A stretch of DNA of 64,000 nt from Sphingomonas panacis (GTDB lineage Bacteria; Pseudomonadota; Alphaproteobacteria; Sphingomonadales; Sphingomonadaceae), in contig NZ_CP014168.1 in NCBI RefSeq assembly GCF_001717955.1, forward strand, positions 3,505,501 through 3,569,500, read 5' to 3'. How positions within the stretch are numbered: the stretch's first letter is position 1; each line of letters opens with the position of its first letter. Made by a program: the position numbers and the translations under genes. Of the stretch, positions 1 to 8,466 are shown in pieces. Below the pieces are notes generated by a model, which was not told where the DNA came from, made no database searches, and saw nothing but the letters and a program-made list of their open reading frames with translations.

Positions 1-1
1 C

Positions 2-388
2 TTCGGCTGCGGCTCCAGTCGCGAGCAGGCGCCGTGGGCGATTGGCGATTTGGGCATTCGTGTGATCATCGCGGAGAGCTTCGGCGATATCTTCGCCAAC
101 AATTGCTTTCGCAACGGCATGCTGCCGATCCGGCTCGCTCCTGCCGAAGTCGAGGCGGTGCGCGCCAGTGCTGAAAACGGAGCGACTATCACCGTCGATC
201 TCGTCTCCCGCACCATCACCGGGGCTGGCACTGCGATTCCCTTCACCGTGCCCGACAGCCAGCGCGAAACGCTGCTGAACGGCTGGAACGATACCACCCG
301 CATCCTCGCCCTGCACGCCGAGGATGTGACCGCGTTTGAGGCGGTGCAGCAATGCGCAGCGCCATGGCTCTGGACGACAAGGAAATGA
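2..388 (+). CDS. LeuD-like (3-isopropylmalate dehydratase type) small subunit, 5' partial
   Basis: The reading frame is open from base 2, so the N-terminus lies outside the window. The visible 128 residues begin with the aconitase-swivel signature FGCGSSREQAPWA, followed by an IIAESFGDIFANN stretch, both typical of LeuD. LeuD pairs with a LeuC-type Fe-S subunit to hydrate or dehydrate C4-branched malates; that partner would lie upstream. The stop overlaps an ATG at 385, and the next gene is a PEP-mutase/isocitrate-lyase superfamily lyase. This context suggests a catabolic hydratase, such as a 2,3-dimethylmalate or citramalate-type dehydratase, rather than leucine biosynthesis. Family call is firm; the substrate is inference. 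Confidence 0.85.
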   Translation, partial: FGCGSSREQAPWAIGDLGIRVIIAESFGDIFANNCFRNGMLPIRLAPAEVEAVRASAENGATITVDLVSRTITGAGTAIPFTVPDSQRETLLNGWNDTTRILALHAEDVTAFEAVQQCAAPWLWTTRK

Positions 389-390
389 CG

Positions 391-1245
391 ATGGCCGACA
401 CCCGCCTGATCGACAAACTCGCCACCAAAGACTTTTTCGTGGTGCCCGGCATCCACGACATGATCACCGCCGTGATCGCCGACCGCGTTGGTTTCGACGT
501 GGTATATGGCACCGGCTACTGGCTGACCGCGTCGGCCTACGGCATGCCCGATGCGGGACTGGTGTCCTACACGCAGATGCTGGACCGCCACGCCACCATC
601 CTCAAGACCAGCAAGGCCGCGCTGATCGCGGATGCCGACACCGGCTTTGGCGGCCTGCTCAATGTCCAGCACACCGTCCGCGGCTACGAGGCGGCAGGCG
701 TCTCGGCCATCCAGATCGAGGACCAGGAATTCCCCAAGAAGTGCGGCCACACCCCCGGGCGCAAGGTGATCCCGGTCGAGGACATGGTCGAAAAGATCAA
801 AGTGGCCGCCGAAACGCGCAAAGACATGCTGATCATCGCCCGCACCGATGCGCGCCAGGTCGAGGGGATGGACGCGGTGCTGCGCCGGCTCGAGGCTTAT
901 TCGAAAGCCGGCGCCGACGTCCTGTTTCCCGAAGCGATGGAGAGCGAGGAGGAGATGCGCCTCGCCTGCTCCACCTTCGACAAGCCGGTGATGGCCAACA
1001 TGGCGAACGGCGGCTCCACGCCGATCCTGACGGGCGATGCGCTTAGGGACATCGGCTATGCCTTTGCGATCTATCCCTCACTCTCCAGCCTGATCGCCGC
1101 ATCGGCGATCGAGACCGCGTTCATCAAGCTGCGCGACCAAGGCGACGGCGAGCCTGCCGACATGCCAATGTTCGACTTCAAGGAGTTCTGCGGCCTGATC
1201 GGCTTCCAGGAAGTCTGGGATTTCGAAAAGAAATGGGCGCGCTGA
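391..1245 (+). CDS. Isocitrate lyase/PEP mutase superfamily lyase (methylisocitrate or dimethylmalate lyase-like)
   Basis: A 284-residue cytosolic protein. It has the metal-binding DADTGFGG stretch (residues 81-88) and the superfamily motif KKCGH (116-120) that carries the catalytic Cys of the C-C lyases. Members with this motif cleave 2-hydroxy-dicarboxylates (methylisocitrate, 2,3-dimethylmalate) or related phosphonates. The start at 391 is preferred over the in-frame ATG at 385 because AAGGA at 379-383 lies 7 bases before it. It follows the LeuD-like gene and precedes an alcohol dehydrogenase by 4 bases, so the three are almost certainly co-transcribed. A hydratase next to such a lyase resembles the dimethylmalate branch of nicotinate fermentation; this is analogy only. 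Confidence 0.85.
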   Translation: MADTRLIDKLATKDFFVVPGIHDMITAVIADRVGFDVVYGTGYWLTASAYGMPDAGLVSYTQMLDRHATILKTSKAALIADADTGFGGLLNVQHTVRGYEAAGVSAIQIEDQEFPKKCGHTPGRKVIPVEDMVEKIKVAAETRKDMLIIARTDARQVEGMDAVLRRLEAYSKAGADVLFPEAMESEEEMRLACSTFDKPVMANMANGGSTPILTGDALRDIGYAFAIYPSLSSLIAASAIETAFIKLRDQGDGEPADMPMFDFKEFCGLIGFQEVWDFEKKWAR

Positions 1246-1249
1246 TCCG

Positions 1250-2395
1250 ATGGAAATCACCGCAGCCGTTCTCGAGCGTTCCGGCGACAACCCGCGTCCT
1301 TATGCGACCAATGGCCCGCTCAAGCTGACCACGCTCACGCTCGACCCGCCGCGTGCCGGCGAGCTGCTGATCCGCATCGATGCAGCCGGCCTATGCCACT
1401 CCGACCTGTCGGTCATCAATGGCGACCGCCCTCGCCCGATGCCGATGGCGTTGGGCCACGAGGCCACCGGGATCGTGGAGGCACTGGGCTCGCGTGAAGA
1501 TCAGGGCTTTGCCGTTGGAGATCGCGTGATCCTCGCGTTTCTGCCATCCTGTGGTGAATGCATCCGCTGCAAAGCGGGCGAACCGTTCATGTGCTCGGAG
1601 GGCGCGAAGGCGAATGGCGAGGGGCGCCTGCTGAACGGTGGACGCCGCCTGCACGATTCCTGCGGCAACGATGTGCACCATCATCTCGGCGTCTCGGCTT
1701 TCGCCAGCCACGTCGTCGTGGACCGGCGCTCCGCCGTGAAGGTCGACAAGGACATTCCCGCACAGATCGCCGCCTTGTTCGGCTGTGCTGTGCTGACTGG
1801 CGCCGGCGCGGTAGTGAACAGCGCCGGCGTCCGGCCGGGCGAGAATGTGCTAATCTATGGCTTGGGCGGCGTCGGCCTTTCCGCCCTGCTGGCGGCAAGG
1901 GCGTCGGGCGCTGGCATACTCGCAGCGATCGATCCCTCCGCCGACAAGCGCGCGCTAGCGACAGAACTGGGCGCGGTCGCGATCGATCCGGCGAACGCAG
2001 CGGAGCTCGCCTCGATCTTCCCCGAAAGCGGAGCGGACGTCGTCATCGAGACGGTCGGCAAGGCCGCCGTGCTCAAGGCCGCCTATGCCGCAGCGCGCCG
2101 CGGGGGGCGGATCGTCACGGTCGGTCTGCCCAACCCGTCCGAGACATTCGACATCCCCGCAGTTTCGCTGGTCGCCGAAGGAAAGACGCTGATCGGCTCG
2201 TACATGGGCTCGGCGATCCCATCGCGCGACATCCCACGTTATATCGCCATGTGGCGCAGCGGCCGCTTGCCGGTCGAGAAGCTGCTCACCTCCATCAGTC
2301 CGATGTCGCGGATCAACACCTTGCTCGACCTCATGGCGGACGGCAGTGCGATCCGGCAAGTCATGGTGCCGGACGGAATCGACGCGACCGGCTGA
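1250..2395 (+). CDS. Zinc-dependent alcohol dehydrogenase (MDR superfamily)
   Basis: A 381-residue medium-chain dehydrogenase. The catalytic zinc ligands are Cys49 (in GLCHSD) and His70-Glu71 (GHE). The structural zinc site is Cys101, Cys104, Cys107 and Cys115. A Rossmann glycine motif GLGGVG lies near residue 205. Length and the C-terminal layout match class III-like NAD-dependent alcohol dehydrogenases that oxidise primary or aromatic alcohols. It starts 4 bases after the upstream lyase, in the same operon. The substrate cannot be read from sequence. Confidence 0.9.
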   Translation: MEITAAVLERSGDNPRPYATNGPLKLTTLTLDPPRAGELLIRIDAAGLCHSDLSVINGDRPRPMPMALGHEATGIVEALGSREDQGFAVGDRVILAFLPSCGECIRCKAGEPFMCSEGAKANGEGRLLNGGRRLHDSCGNDVHHHLGVSAFASHVVVDRRSAVKVDKDIPAQIAALFGCAVLTGAGAVVNSAGVRPGENVLIYGLGGVGLSALLAARASGAGILAAIDPSADKRALATELGAVAIDPANAAELASIFPESGADVVIETVGKAAVLKAAYAAARRGGRIVTVGLPNPSETFDIPAVSLVAEGKTLIGSYMGSAIPSRDIPRYIAMWRSGRLPVEKLLTSISPMSRINTLLDLMADGSAIRQVMVPDGIDATG

Positions 2396-2549
2396 TCAAG
2401 GCTCGGCCCCGCCTCAGGAGGAGCCCTTCATCTGCCAGTTGGGCGAAGGGGCGCCGCGCTCCGACACAGGGCGCTGTGAAGGAGTTCATTTGACTTATTG
2501 TTAAGCCATATTAACCTGTCCCGCACCGAGGCCAGCAGGAGATGGACGA

Positions 2550-2996
2550 ATGACAGACATGGCCCAACGCTTTCCCGTGCTTGCCCGAGGATCGGGCCGA
2601 TGGATCGGTACGTACACCCATCTCGACCCGACCGGTGGCCTTGTCGACGAGCACGAGGTCGAAACCGACTCCGAGTTTCCAGCGGACGGCGCGGCCGACT
2701 TTCGCCTGCGAATCCACAACCGCTGGAGGGATGGACGCGAGAGCCAGATCGAACCGCTCGCCGACTACCGCAACGATCGCCTGGAATGGCGCGAACGGCT
2801 GGTCGGGTGGATGAACGAATTGGACGAACAGACGGTCTACCTCAACTTCACGTACGCAAGCGATCCTTCGCTCCGCGTCTGTGAGATGATCCAGGTCAGC
2901 CCCGATGGCATGAGCCGGGCTCGCACCTGGCATTGGTTTCGCGACGACCGGCTGTTCAAGGTTACGCTTGCTCGCGAAAAGCGCGCTGACGCCTGA
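2550..2996 (+). CDS. Hypothetical lipocalin/DUF3598-like protein
   Basis: A 148-residue protein without signal peptide, starting at an ATG preceded by AGGAGA (2537-2542). It has a GRWIGTYTHLDPTG opening and then alternating strand-like segments rich in Trp, Arg and acidic residues, as in small beta-barrel proteins of the DUF3598/lipocalin kind. No catalytic motif is visible. It lies 154 bases after the alcohol dehydrogenase and just before the VOC gene, so a role in the same pathway (ligand binding or an auxiliary step) is plausible but unproven. Confidence 0.6.
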   Translation: MTDMAQRFPVLARGSGRWIGTYTHLDPTGGLVDEHEVETDSEFPADGAADFRLRIHNRWRDGRESQIEPLADYRNDRLEWRERLVGWMNELDEQTVYLNFTYASDPSLRVCEMIQVSPDGMSRARTWHWFRDDRLFKVTLAREKRADA

Positions 2997-3018
2997 CCGA
3001 CCTTTCCCCGATGAGCTA

Positions 3019-3984
3019 ATGGCAGAGCTTTCGAACATGGTGACGAATGACACGATCCGGCCCGAGACGCTCTCGATCCACGGCCCGATAATTTCCACGA
3101 ACGATCTCGACGCGCATGTGGCGCTGTTCGCGGCCTTCGGGCTTGAAGAAGTGGCGCGAAGCGAGCGATCTGTCGAAGAGACGCGGGCTATATGGGGCAT
3201 CAACTCGCACGAATCGAGCGAGGTGACGCTTGCGACCGCGGGTACGCCATTCGGTGTTCGGCTCGTCCGGTTCGATCCGGCTGGCGGCGATCAAATTCGC
3301 GACCCGTCTCGCGGTTCGGATTGCGATGCACTCAAGGTCATAGACTTCTACGCGCCCGACCTTCCCGCCGCCCGGGCGTCGATCGAGCGCGCCGGCTTCA
3401 TGTTCAAGCCTGAGACCGCCGATTATGACACGCCGGAAGGCCGCTATCAGGAAGCCCATCTATGGGGTCCGGACGGCGTGGTCTGCGCGCTGATCTCCGG
3501 CGATCCGGCTCTGTTCACCGACCTCGCGACCGTGCGCGACCGGCTGGTAAGCGAACCGCAAAGCATCTCGGGTCCTGTGCAAGATGCCGCCGCGACATTG
3601 GCCTTCTTCGATCGTGTCCTCGGGCTGGGGGTGATCCACCAATACGGGCTGGAGGACGCCAGCTTCGACGCGATGGTCGGAAGCGCGACCCAGTTACGAC
3701 TACGGGCCTGGAACGTCGGCACCCGCAAAAGCGCCCCCTACTTCGGCGTGATCGACTATGGGCTTCCCGCAGGCTCGCAGCAGTCACTGCACGCGGCCGC
3801 ACGTCCACCGCGCCGAGGATTGCTGGGTGCGACCGTCCGCGTGCGCGACGCCGGCGCCGTCGCCACGGCTGCGGGAGGCACGACGGTCAACGTGGACGTG
3901 CCGGGATTTGGGGCGTCGGTGCTTGCGACGGTCCAGGGATCCAATGGCGCTTGGTACCAGGCGATCGAGCAAATCTCGGGATAG
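3019..3984 (+). CDS. VOC-family protein with two glyoxalase/dioxygenase-like modules
   Basis: A 321-residue protein with two vicinal-oxygen-chelate halves: residues about 15-150 (ending in the HLWGPDG strand) and about 165-320. VOC proteins include extradiol dioxygenases, glyoxalases, epimerases and binding proteins; the metal-ligand pattern here does not decide among them. The start is placed at the ATG after the upstream stop; ATG 3037 is an alternative and neither has a strong ribosome site. It sits between the small beta-barrel protein and an alpha/beta hydrolase. A dioxygenase plus hydrolase order would suit ring cleavage, but that is inference. Confidence 0.7.
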   Translation: MAELSNMVTNDTIRPETLSIHGPIISTNDLDAHVALFAAFGLEEVARSERSVEETRAIWGINSHESSEVTLATAGTPFGVRLVRFDPAGGDQIRDPSRGSDCDALKVIDFYAPDLPAARASIERAGFMFKPETADYDTPEGRYQEAHLWGPDGVVCALISGDPALFTDLATVRDRLVSEPQSISGPVQDAAATLAFFDRVLGLGVIHQYGLEDASFDAMVGSATQLRLRAWNVGTRKSAPYFGVIDYGLPAGSQQSLHAAARPPRRGLLGATVRVRDAGAVATAAGGTTVNVDVPGFGASVLATVQGSNGAWYQAIEQISG

Positions 3985-4066
3985 TCGGCTTTGTCTTCGG
4001 CTGTGCCCTTGCGCTCGCCGTCCGAGCAATCGTTACATCACAATATCATATCAAATAGGAGGCCTC

Positions 4067-4870
4067 ATGGTTGCTGTTCGTCGAAGCTATGTGGATGGAC
4101 CCTTTGGACAGATGCATATCCGTGTTGCTGGGCAACAGTCCGAGCACCCGCCCCTGTTCTGCTTCCACATGAGCCCGATGAGCGGGCGCATCTTCGCCAA
4201 GTTCATCGCTGAGATGGGCGAAGACAGGCTGGCGGTCGCAGTGGACACGCCAGGCTTCGGGATGTCCGATACACCGGAAGAACTACCCGAGATCGCCGAC
4301 TACGCGCGTGCCATGGCCGCCGTCATTGATGCGCTGGGCATCGATGGGCCGGTCGATCTGATGGGCTATCACACGGGATCGCTGATCTCCTGCGACCTGG
4401 CCAGGATGCGCCCGCAACAGATCCGACGCGTCGTACTCGTATCAGCGCCTTTGCTGAATGATCAGGAGCGCGAGGAGATGCGGACGCTCTACGCCCGCAT
4501 CGTACCAAGCCTGGATGGCGAGCACCTGATGAAGCGGTGGCGCGGCTACCTGCACCACAACCTGGGCCGTGGCCTTGACCTCGATGCGGTCGCCGACATG
4601 TTTCCCGACGGCCTGCTCGGCCGCAACCGCGCTTGGTACGGGCATCGCGCCGCGTTCAATCACCAACCCGACATGGGCCTGCCCGAAGTCCGACAGCCGA
4701 TCATGGTCATCAATCCGAACGATGATCTGGTTCAGTACACGCCACGAGCCGCGGCCTTGATGGTCAATGGCCATATCGTCGACAAGCCGGAATGGGGTCA
4801 TGGCTTTCTCGATGCTTCAACTGGGGAAGCAGTGGCGCTGGTGCGTGGCTTTCTAAATACGACTGCCTAG
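4067..4870 (+). CDS. Alpha/beta hydrolase with His at the nucleophile-elbow position
   Basis: A 267-residue alpha/beta-fold protein with a strong AGGAGG ribosome site at 4057-4062. An oxyanion-type FHMSP turn, a DTPGFGMSD loop and a C-terminal WGHGF with the general-base His245 are all typical. The nucleophile elbow reads G-Y-H-T-G (His102), where hydrolases normally carry Ser, Cys or Asp. An acid candidate is in the NPNDD segment near residue 220. The fold call is firm. Whether it hydrolyses esters, cleaves C-C bonds or acts without a covalent intermediate is open. Confidence 0.8.
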   Translation: MVAVRRSYVDGPFGQMHIRVAGQQSEHPPLFCFHMSPMSGRIFAKFIAEMGEDRLAVAVDTPGFGMSDTPEELPEIADYARAMAAVIDALGIDGPVDLMGYHTGSLISCDLARMRPQQIRRVVLVSAPLLNDQEREEMRTLYARIVPSLDGEHLMKRWRGYLHHNLGRGLDLDAVADMFPDGLLGRNRAWYGHRAAFNHQPDMGLPEVRQPIMVINPNDDLVQYTPRAAALMVNGHIVDKPEWGHGFLDASTGEAVALVRGFLNTTA

Positions 4871-5056
4871 GGTGACGGTGGAAGAACCGCTCGGCAGCGA
4901 CGACCATTCTGTTGCCCGCCACGGATCGGCAGGTCGGCGCTGCTTGAGAGCGAAAAGCTCGCCACGTCGGCCGCGGATCACCTCCGTTCGTTTGAGCGCG
5001 GACCAGCCCCAATTAAAGGTTTCAAACTGTGTCGCTTTATGACAATTGCATGACAC

Positions 5057-6142
5057 ATGAGGCGTGTGACAATGCAATACGGCACCGGCCGACTAGCACA
5101 TGGGGTTCCTCGAAGCGCCGGTGCGGACACGCTGCTGGCTCGCGCCATAGCACGCATCGGAAACGCCGCTTTGGCGCCGGTGGAGTCGCAGCCGGAATCC
5201 TATGGGGTATTGACGAGAGCGCCTGCGACCAAGGTCGGGATCATTTTCAATCGTCACGCCCATCGCAATATTGGGCAGGCGCAATCCCTGCCGGATACGA
5301 CCGACGCGGTCGACTGGACTTTTCCCCATACTGAGCAGGATCTGCGCGAAGCGCTAGCGCGGTTCGCCGATCGCGAGATCGACGTACTCGTGGTGGATGG
5401 CGGGGACGGAACGATCCGCGACGTGCTCAGCATCGCGCCCGCGTATTTTCGGGACCGACTTCCAAAACTGGCGATCATTCCTTCGGGCAAAACGAACGCA
5501 CTGGCCTTGGACCTTGGCATTCCGATCAATTGGTCGCTCCACAACGCACTCGGAGCGATCGCAGCGGGGCGGACCAAGCAGCGCAGCCCGATCGAAGTTC
5601 GTCATGCCGCCGCCGCGACCCCGCATTTACGCGGATTTTTGTTCGGTGCGGGGGCATTCGTCGAAGCGACGGCAATTGCGCAGGGCGTCCACGGACTGGG
5701 CGGCTTCCGCGGCGTGGCGGTGGGCCTCTCGCTCGCGGCCGCGATCGCGCAGACGGTGTTCGGCAAATCGGACAACCGTTGGCGTCGCGGGCTGAATGTC
5801 GGCGTCGCGTTGGACGGTGGCATCCAGATCGAGCGGAAGTTCTACATCATCCTGGGGTCGACGCTGAAGCGCCTGCCGCTGGGGCTGCGCCCATTCGGGC
5901 GCGAACGGGCGGGTTTGAAGCTGCTCGGTGTCGATGCACCCCCGCGCCACATCCTCGCCACGCTGCCGGCGTTGCTGGCCGGATCGGAAGCGCGATGGCT
6001 CGAACGGTTCGGCTATCATCGCTGCACCACGGACGGCATCCGGCTGACGTTCGACTCCGACTTCGTGCTTGATGGCGAAACCTATCCGGGTGGCGACGTG
6101 ATACTCACTCGAGGCGAATCGCTCGATTTCGTGGTGCCATGA
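5057..6142 (+). CDS. Lipid kinase of the diacylglycerol/sphingosine kinase fold (ceramide kinase candidate)
   Basis: A 361-residue protein with the DAGK catalytic signature GGDGT at residues 115-119 and a later PSGKTNALALDLG segment in place of the usual GTxND loop. Such enzymes phosphorylate diacylglycerol, sphingoid bases or ceramide with ATP at the inner membrane. It is the first of four genes joined by 4-base ATGA overlaps (lipid kinase, Tam41-like, MobA-like, HAD). In Caulobacter a distinct DAGK-fold protein, CpgB, is a ceramide kinase. Sphingomonads are sphingolipid-rich, so ceramide is the leading substrate guess. ATG 5072 with GAGG upstream is an alternative start. Confidence 0.8.
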   Translation: MRRVTMQYGTGRLAHGVPRSAGADTLLARAIARIGNAALAPVESQPESYGVLTRAPATKVGIIFNRHAHRNIGQAQSLPDTTDAVDWTFPHTEQDLREALARFADREIDVLVVDGGDGTIRDVLSIAPAYFRDRLPKLAIIPSGKTNALALDLGIPINWSLHNALGAIAAGRTKQRSPIEVRHAAAATPHLRGFLFGAGAFVEATAIAQGVHGLGGFRGVAVGLSLAAAIAQTVFGKSDNRWRRGLNVGVALDGGIQIERKFYIILGSTLKRLPLGLRPFGRERAGLKLLGVDAPPRHILATLPALLAGSEARWLERFGYHRCTTDGIRLTFDSDFVLDGETYPGGDVILTRGESLDFVVP

Positions 6143-7050
6143 CGACCACGTTGCAAACGGTGGTAGCGCAGGAAATGTCGGTGGCGGTGCCGCAGGAGAT
6201 CGATTCGGTGGCGCGGGTGCTGGCGAAGCGGCTGGGCGGTGTCGCCGTGTTGTTCTACGGCTCGGTGCTGCGAACCGGCGCGCTCGGCGACATTCTCGAT
6301 TTCTATGTGCTCACGCCACGATCGCGCGGGTCCTTGTTGCGGCGGGTCGCGCTCGGCAACCTCTGGCCGGACGTCAGCTATCACGAGATACCGGTCGGCG
6401 AACGCACGATCCGCGCGAAGGTGGCGACGATGCCGCTGGCGACCTTCGAGCGCGCGGCCACCGGCGCGTTGCTCGACACGACGATCTGGATTCGGTTCGC
6501 GCAGCCAAGCGCACTGGTGTGGAGCCACGGTCCCGTGGATCGCCAACGCACGCTCAGCGCAGTAGCCGAAGCGGTCAAGACCGCGAGTCGGTTCGCGGCC
6601 GCGCTGGGGCCGCGCCGGGGCCAGCCGGACGACTTCTGGAAAGCCTTGCTGCGCGAGACATATCGCGCCGAGTTCCGCGTCGAGCCCCCCGGCCGTGAGA
6701 CGCAGATCCTGGGCCACGCACCGGAACGCTATAATCGCCTGCTGCCGCTCGCGTGGCAGGCCAGCGGGATCGCTTTCGACACGGTCGAGGCCAGTCTGGT
6801 GCCGGCACTCGGGTTCGACGAGTGTCGGCGGCTCGTTCAGGCTTGGCTGACACGATCCGCTGCGGGCAAGCTGCTGAACGTCGCACGACTGGTGAAAGCG
6901 GCCTTCACCTTCGACGGTGCCGCACGTTACGGGCTTTGGAAGATCGAGCGGCACACCGGCGTCCACGTCGCGCTGACGCCGTGGCGCGAACGTCATCCTC
7001 TGCTCGCGGCGCCCGGCGTGCTCTGGCAAGTCCACGTCGCCGGCAGATGA
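6139..7050 (+). CDS. Tam41-like nucleotidyltransferase (lipid cytidylyltransferase candidate)
   Basis: A 303-residue cytosolic protein beginning in an ATGA overlap with the kinase. Near residues 39-60 it reads FYGSVLRTG then DILDFYV. This Gly-Ser followed by an Asp-Phe strand is the layout of Tam41/MMP37-type phosphatidate cytidylyltransferases and not the usual polymerase-beta DxD. It would convert a phosphorylated lipid plus CTP to a CDP-lipid. The neighbouring lipid kinase would supply the phosphorylated lipid. The Tam41 link is from motif reading only and overall similarity may be weak. Confidence 0.55.
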   Translation: MTTTLQTVVAQEMSVAVPQEIDSVARVLAKRLGGVAVLFYGSVLRTGALGDILDFYVLTPRSRGSLLRRVALGNLWPDVSYHEIPVGERTIRAKVATMPLATFERAATGALLDTTIWIRFAQPSALVWSHGPVDRQRTLSAVAEAVKTASRFAAALGPRRGQPDDFWKALLRETYRAEFRVEPPGRETQILGHAPERYNRLLPLAWQASGIAFDTVEASLVPALGFDECRRLVQAWLTRSAAGKLLNVARLVKAAFTFDGAARYGLWKIERHTGVHVALTPWRERHPLLAAPGVLWQVHVAGR

Positions 7051-7790
7051 GTTTCAACGCGTTGATTCTCGCGGGGTCTCGCGGCGGGCTCGATCCGGTC
7101 GCCGCCTATGCCGGCGTTCCCCACAAGGCGCTGATCACGGTCGGCGGCCAGACCATGCTCGCCCGGGTCGTCGACGCCCTGCGCGCGGCCGGTGCGGGGC
7201 GAATCCTGGTCAGCACGAACGACGAGACGGTCCGGCGCGAGACACTGGCGCTCGGCACCGAGCCGATCGCTGCCGAGGCCGGGCCGAGTGCGAGTGCGGC
7301 GCGCGGCTTCGCGCTGGGCGGAGCGCCGCTGCTGTTGACCACGGCGGACCACGCGCTGCTGCGTCCCGAGTGGATCACGGCCTTCGTCGACGCCGTGCCT
7401 GAAGATGCCGACGTTGCCATTCTGCTCGCACGGCGCGAGACGATTGAACGCGACGTCCCCGCCACACGGCGGACCTATTTGCGCTTCGCCGACGGCGACT
7501 GGTCGGGCTGCAACCTGTTCTGGCTCGCGACGCCGGCGGCGAACGCCGCGCTAGACCTGTGGCAGCACGTCGAGCAAGACCGCAAGCGCCCCTGGCGGAT
7601 CGTGCGGCGGCTGGGCATCATGCCGCTCATCCGGTACGCGACCGGAAGGCTGACGCTGGCGAGCGCACTGGCCGACATCGGTGCCCGTATCGGGGTTCGC
7701 CCGCGCGTGGTTGAATCGCCGTTCGGGCTGGCCGCAGTCGATGTCGACAAGCCCGGCGATCTGGATCTGGTGCGCGGCTTGGTGGAATGA
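7047..7790 (+). CDS. MobA-like NTP transferase
   Basis: A 247-residue protein with the nucleotide-sugar pyrophosphorylase-type N-terminus LILAGSRGG and a metal-site strand LLTTADHALL near residue 95, where the family carries its conserved Asp. It starts in an ATGA overlap with the Tam41-like gene and ends in one with the HAD gene. The likely role is activating a small phosphorylated headgroup (for example glycerol-phosphate or phosphoglycerate) as its CDP or other NDP derivative. Molybdenum-cofactor activity is unlikely, because no cofactor genes are nearby. Confidence 0.7.
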   Translation: MSFNALILAGSRGGLDPVAAYAGVPHKALITVGGQTMLARVVDALRAAGAGRILVSTNDETVRRETLALGTEPIAAEAGPSASAARGFALGGAPLLLTTADHALLRPEWITAFVDAVPEDADVAILLARRETIERDVPATRRTYLRFADGDWSGCNLFWLATPAANAALDLWQHVEQDRKRPWRIVRRLGIMPLIRYATGRLTLASALADIGARIGVRPRVVESPFGLAAVDVDKPGDLDLVRGLVE

Positions 7791-8461
7791 TCGCACCGCG
7801 CGTTCGGATTTCCGTCTACGATCTCGACCGGACGATCACCAGCTTGCCGACCTGGACGCCGTTCCTTCTCCACGCAGCCAAAGCGACTGCGCCGTGGCGA
7901 CTGGCGCTGACTCCGCTCGTCGGCATCGCCGCGCTCAGCCACCGCGACCGCGATCGGCGCAAGCAAGCGATGCACCGGCTGATGCTCGGCGCCACCCTCA
8001 CCGGCGAGATGGCCGCGCGGCTGGCGGAGGATTTCGCCGAGCGCCTGACGCGCGACCATATCCGACCGGGCGCGCGCGCGCAGATGGCGGCGGATCGCGC
8101 GGACGGACGCCGCATCGTGATCGCGACGGCAGCCCACGCCTTCTATGCCCGTGCGATCGCCGACCGGCTCGGCGTCGTCGATCTGGTCGCGACGCAAGCG
8201 CGGCGCAACGCAGCGGGCGACGTCACGCCGCTACTCGACGGTCCGAACTGCTACGGCGTGGCGAAGCGAATGATGCTGGAACGATGGCTGGCCGACGCCG
8301 GCATCGACCGCGCGAACGCGCAGATCCGCTTCCACTCGGACCATGTTTCCGACGCGCCGAGTTTCGAGTGGGCGGACGAAGCCGTTGCGGTCAATCCGCA
8401 CGCCCGGCTTCGCACCGTTGCGGTCGCCCGCGGCTGGCCGATCCTGGATTGGGGCGCCTGA
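7787..8461 (+). CDS. HAD-superfamily (IB subclass) phosphatase
   Basis: A 224-residue protein with the HAD motif I YDLDRTIT (the nucleophile Asp is the first Asp), motif II in IVIATAA, and a C-terminal HSDHVSDAP segment carrying motif IV. The subclass is that of phosphoserine phosphatase and of PgpC-like phosphatidylglycerophosphatases. It is the last gene of the overlapping quartet, so dephosphorylating a phosphorylated lipid headgroup is the natural guess. It runs convergently into the DUF2141 gene, with 5 bases between the stops. Confidence 0.8.
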   Translation: MIAPRVRISVYDLDRTITSLPTWTPFLLHAAKATAPWRLALTPLVGIAALSHRDRDRRKQAMHRLMLGATLTGEMAARLAEDFAERLTRDHIRPGARAQMAADRADGRRIVIATAAHAFYARAIADRLGVVDLVATQARRNAAGDVTPLLDGPNCYGVAKRMMLERWLADAGIDRANAQIRFHSDHVSDAPSFEWADEAVAVNPHARLRTVAVARGWPILDWGA

Positions 8462-8466
8462 TGCGA

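Noticed and set aside
2490..2522. TTGACT followed by AT-rich bases before the DUF3598-like gene, as a promoter
   Set aside because: No acceptable -10 hexamer at 16-18 bases; the gene can be read from the upstream operon.
6082..7035. A long reverse-strand open frame of 317 codons opposite the Tam41-like gene
   Set aside because: It is a mirror of a high-GC coding region. Composition is Arg/Gln/Pro-rich, it has no recognisable domain, and the forward gene is joined by ATGA overlaps to its neighbours.
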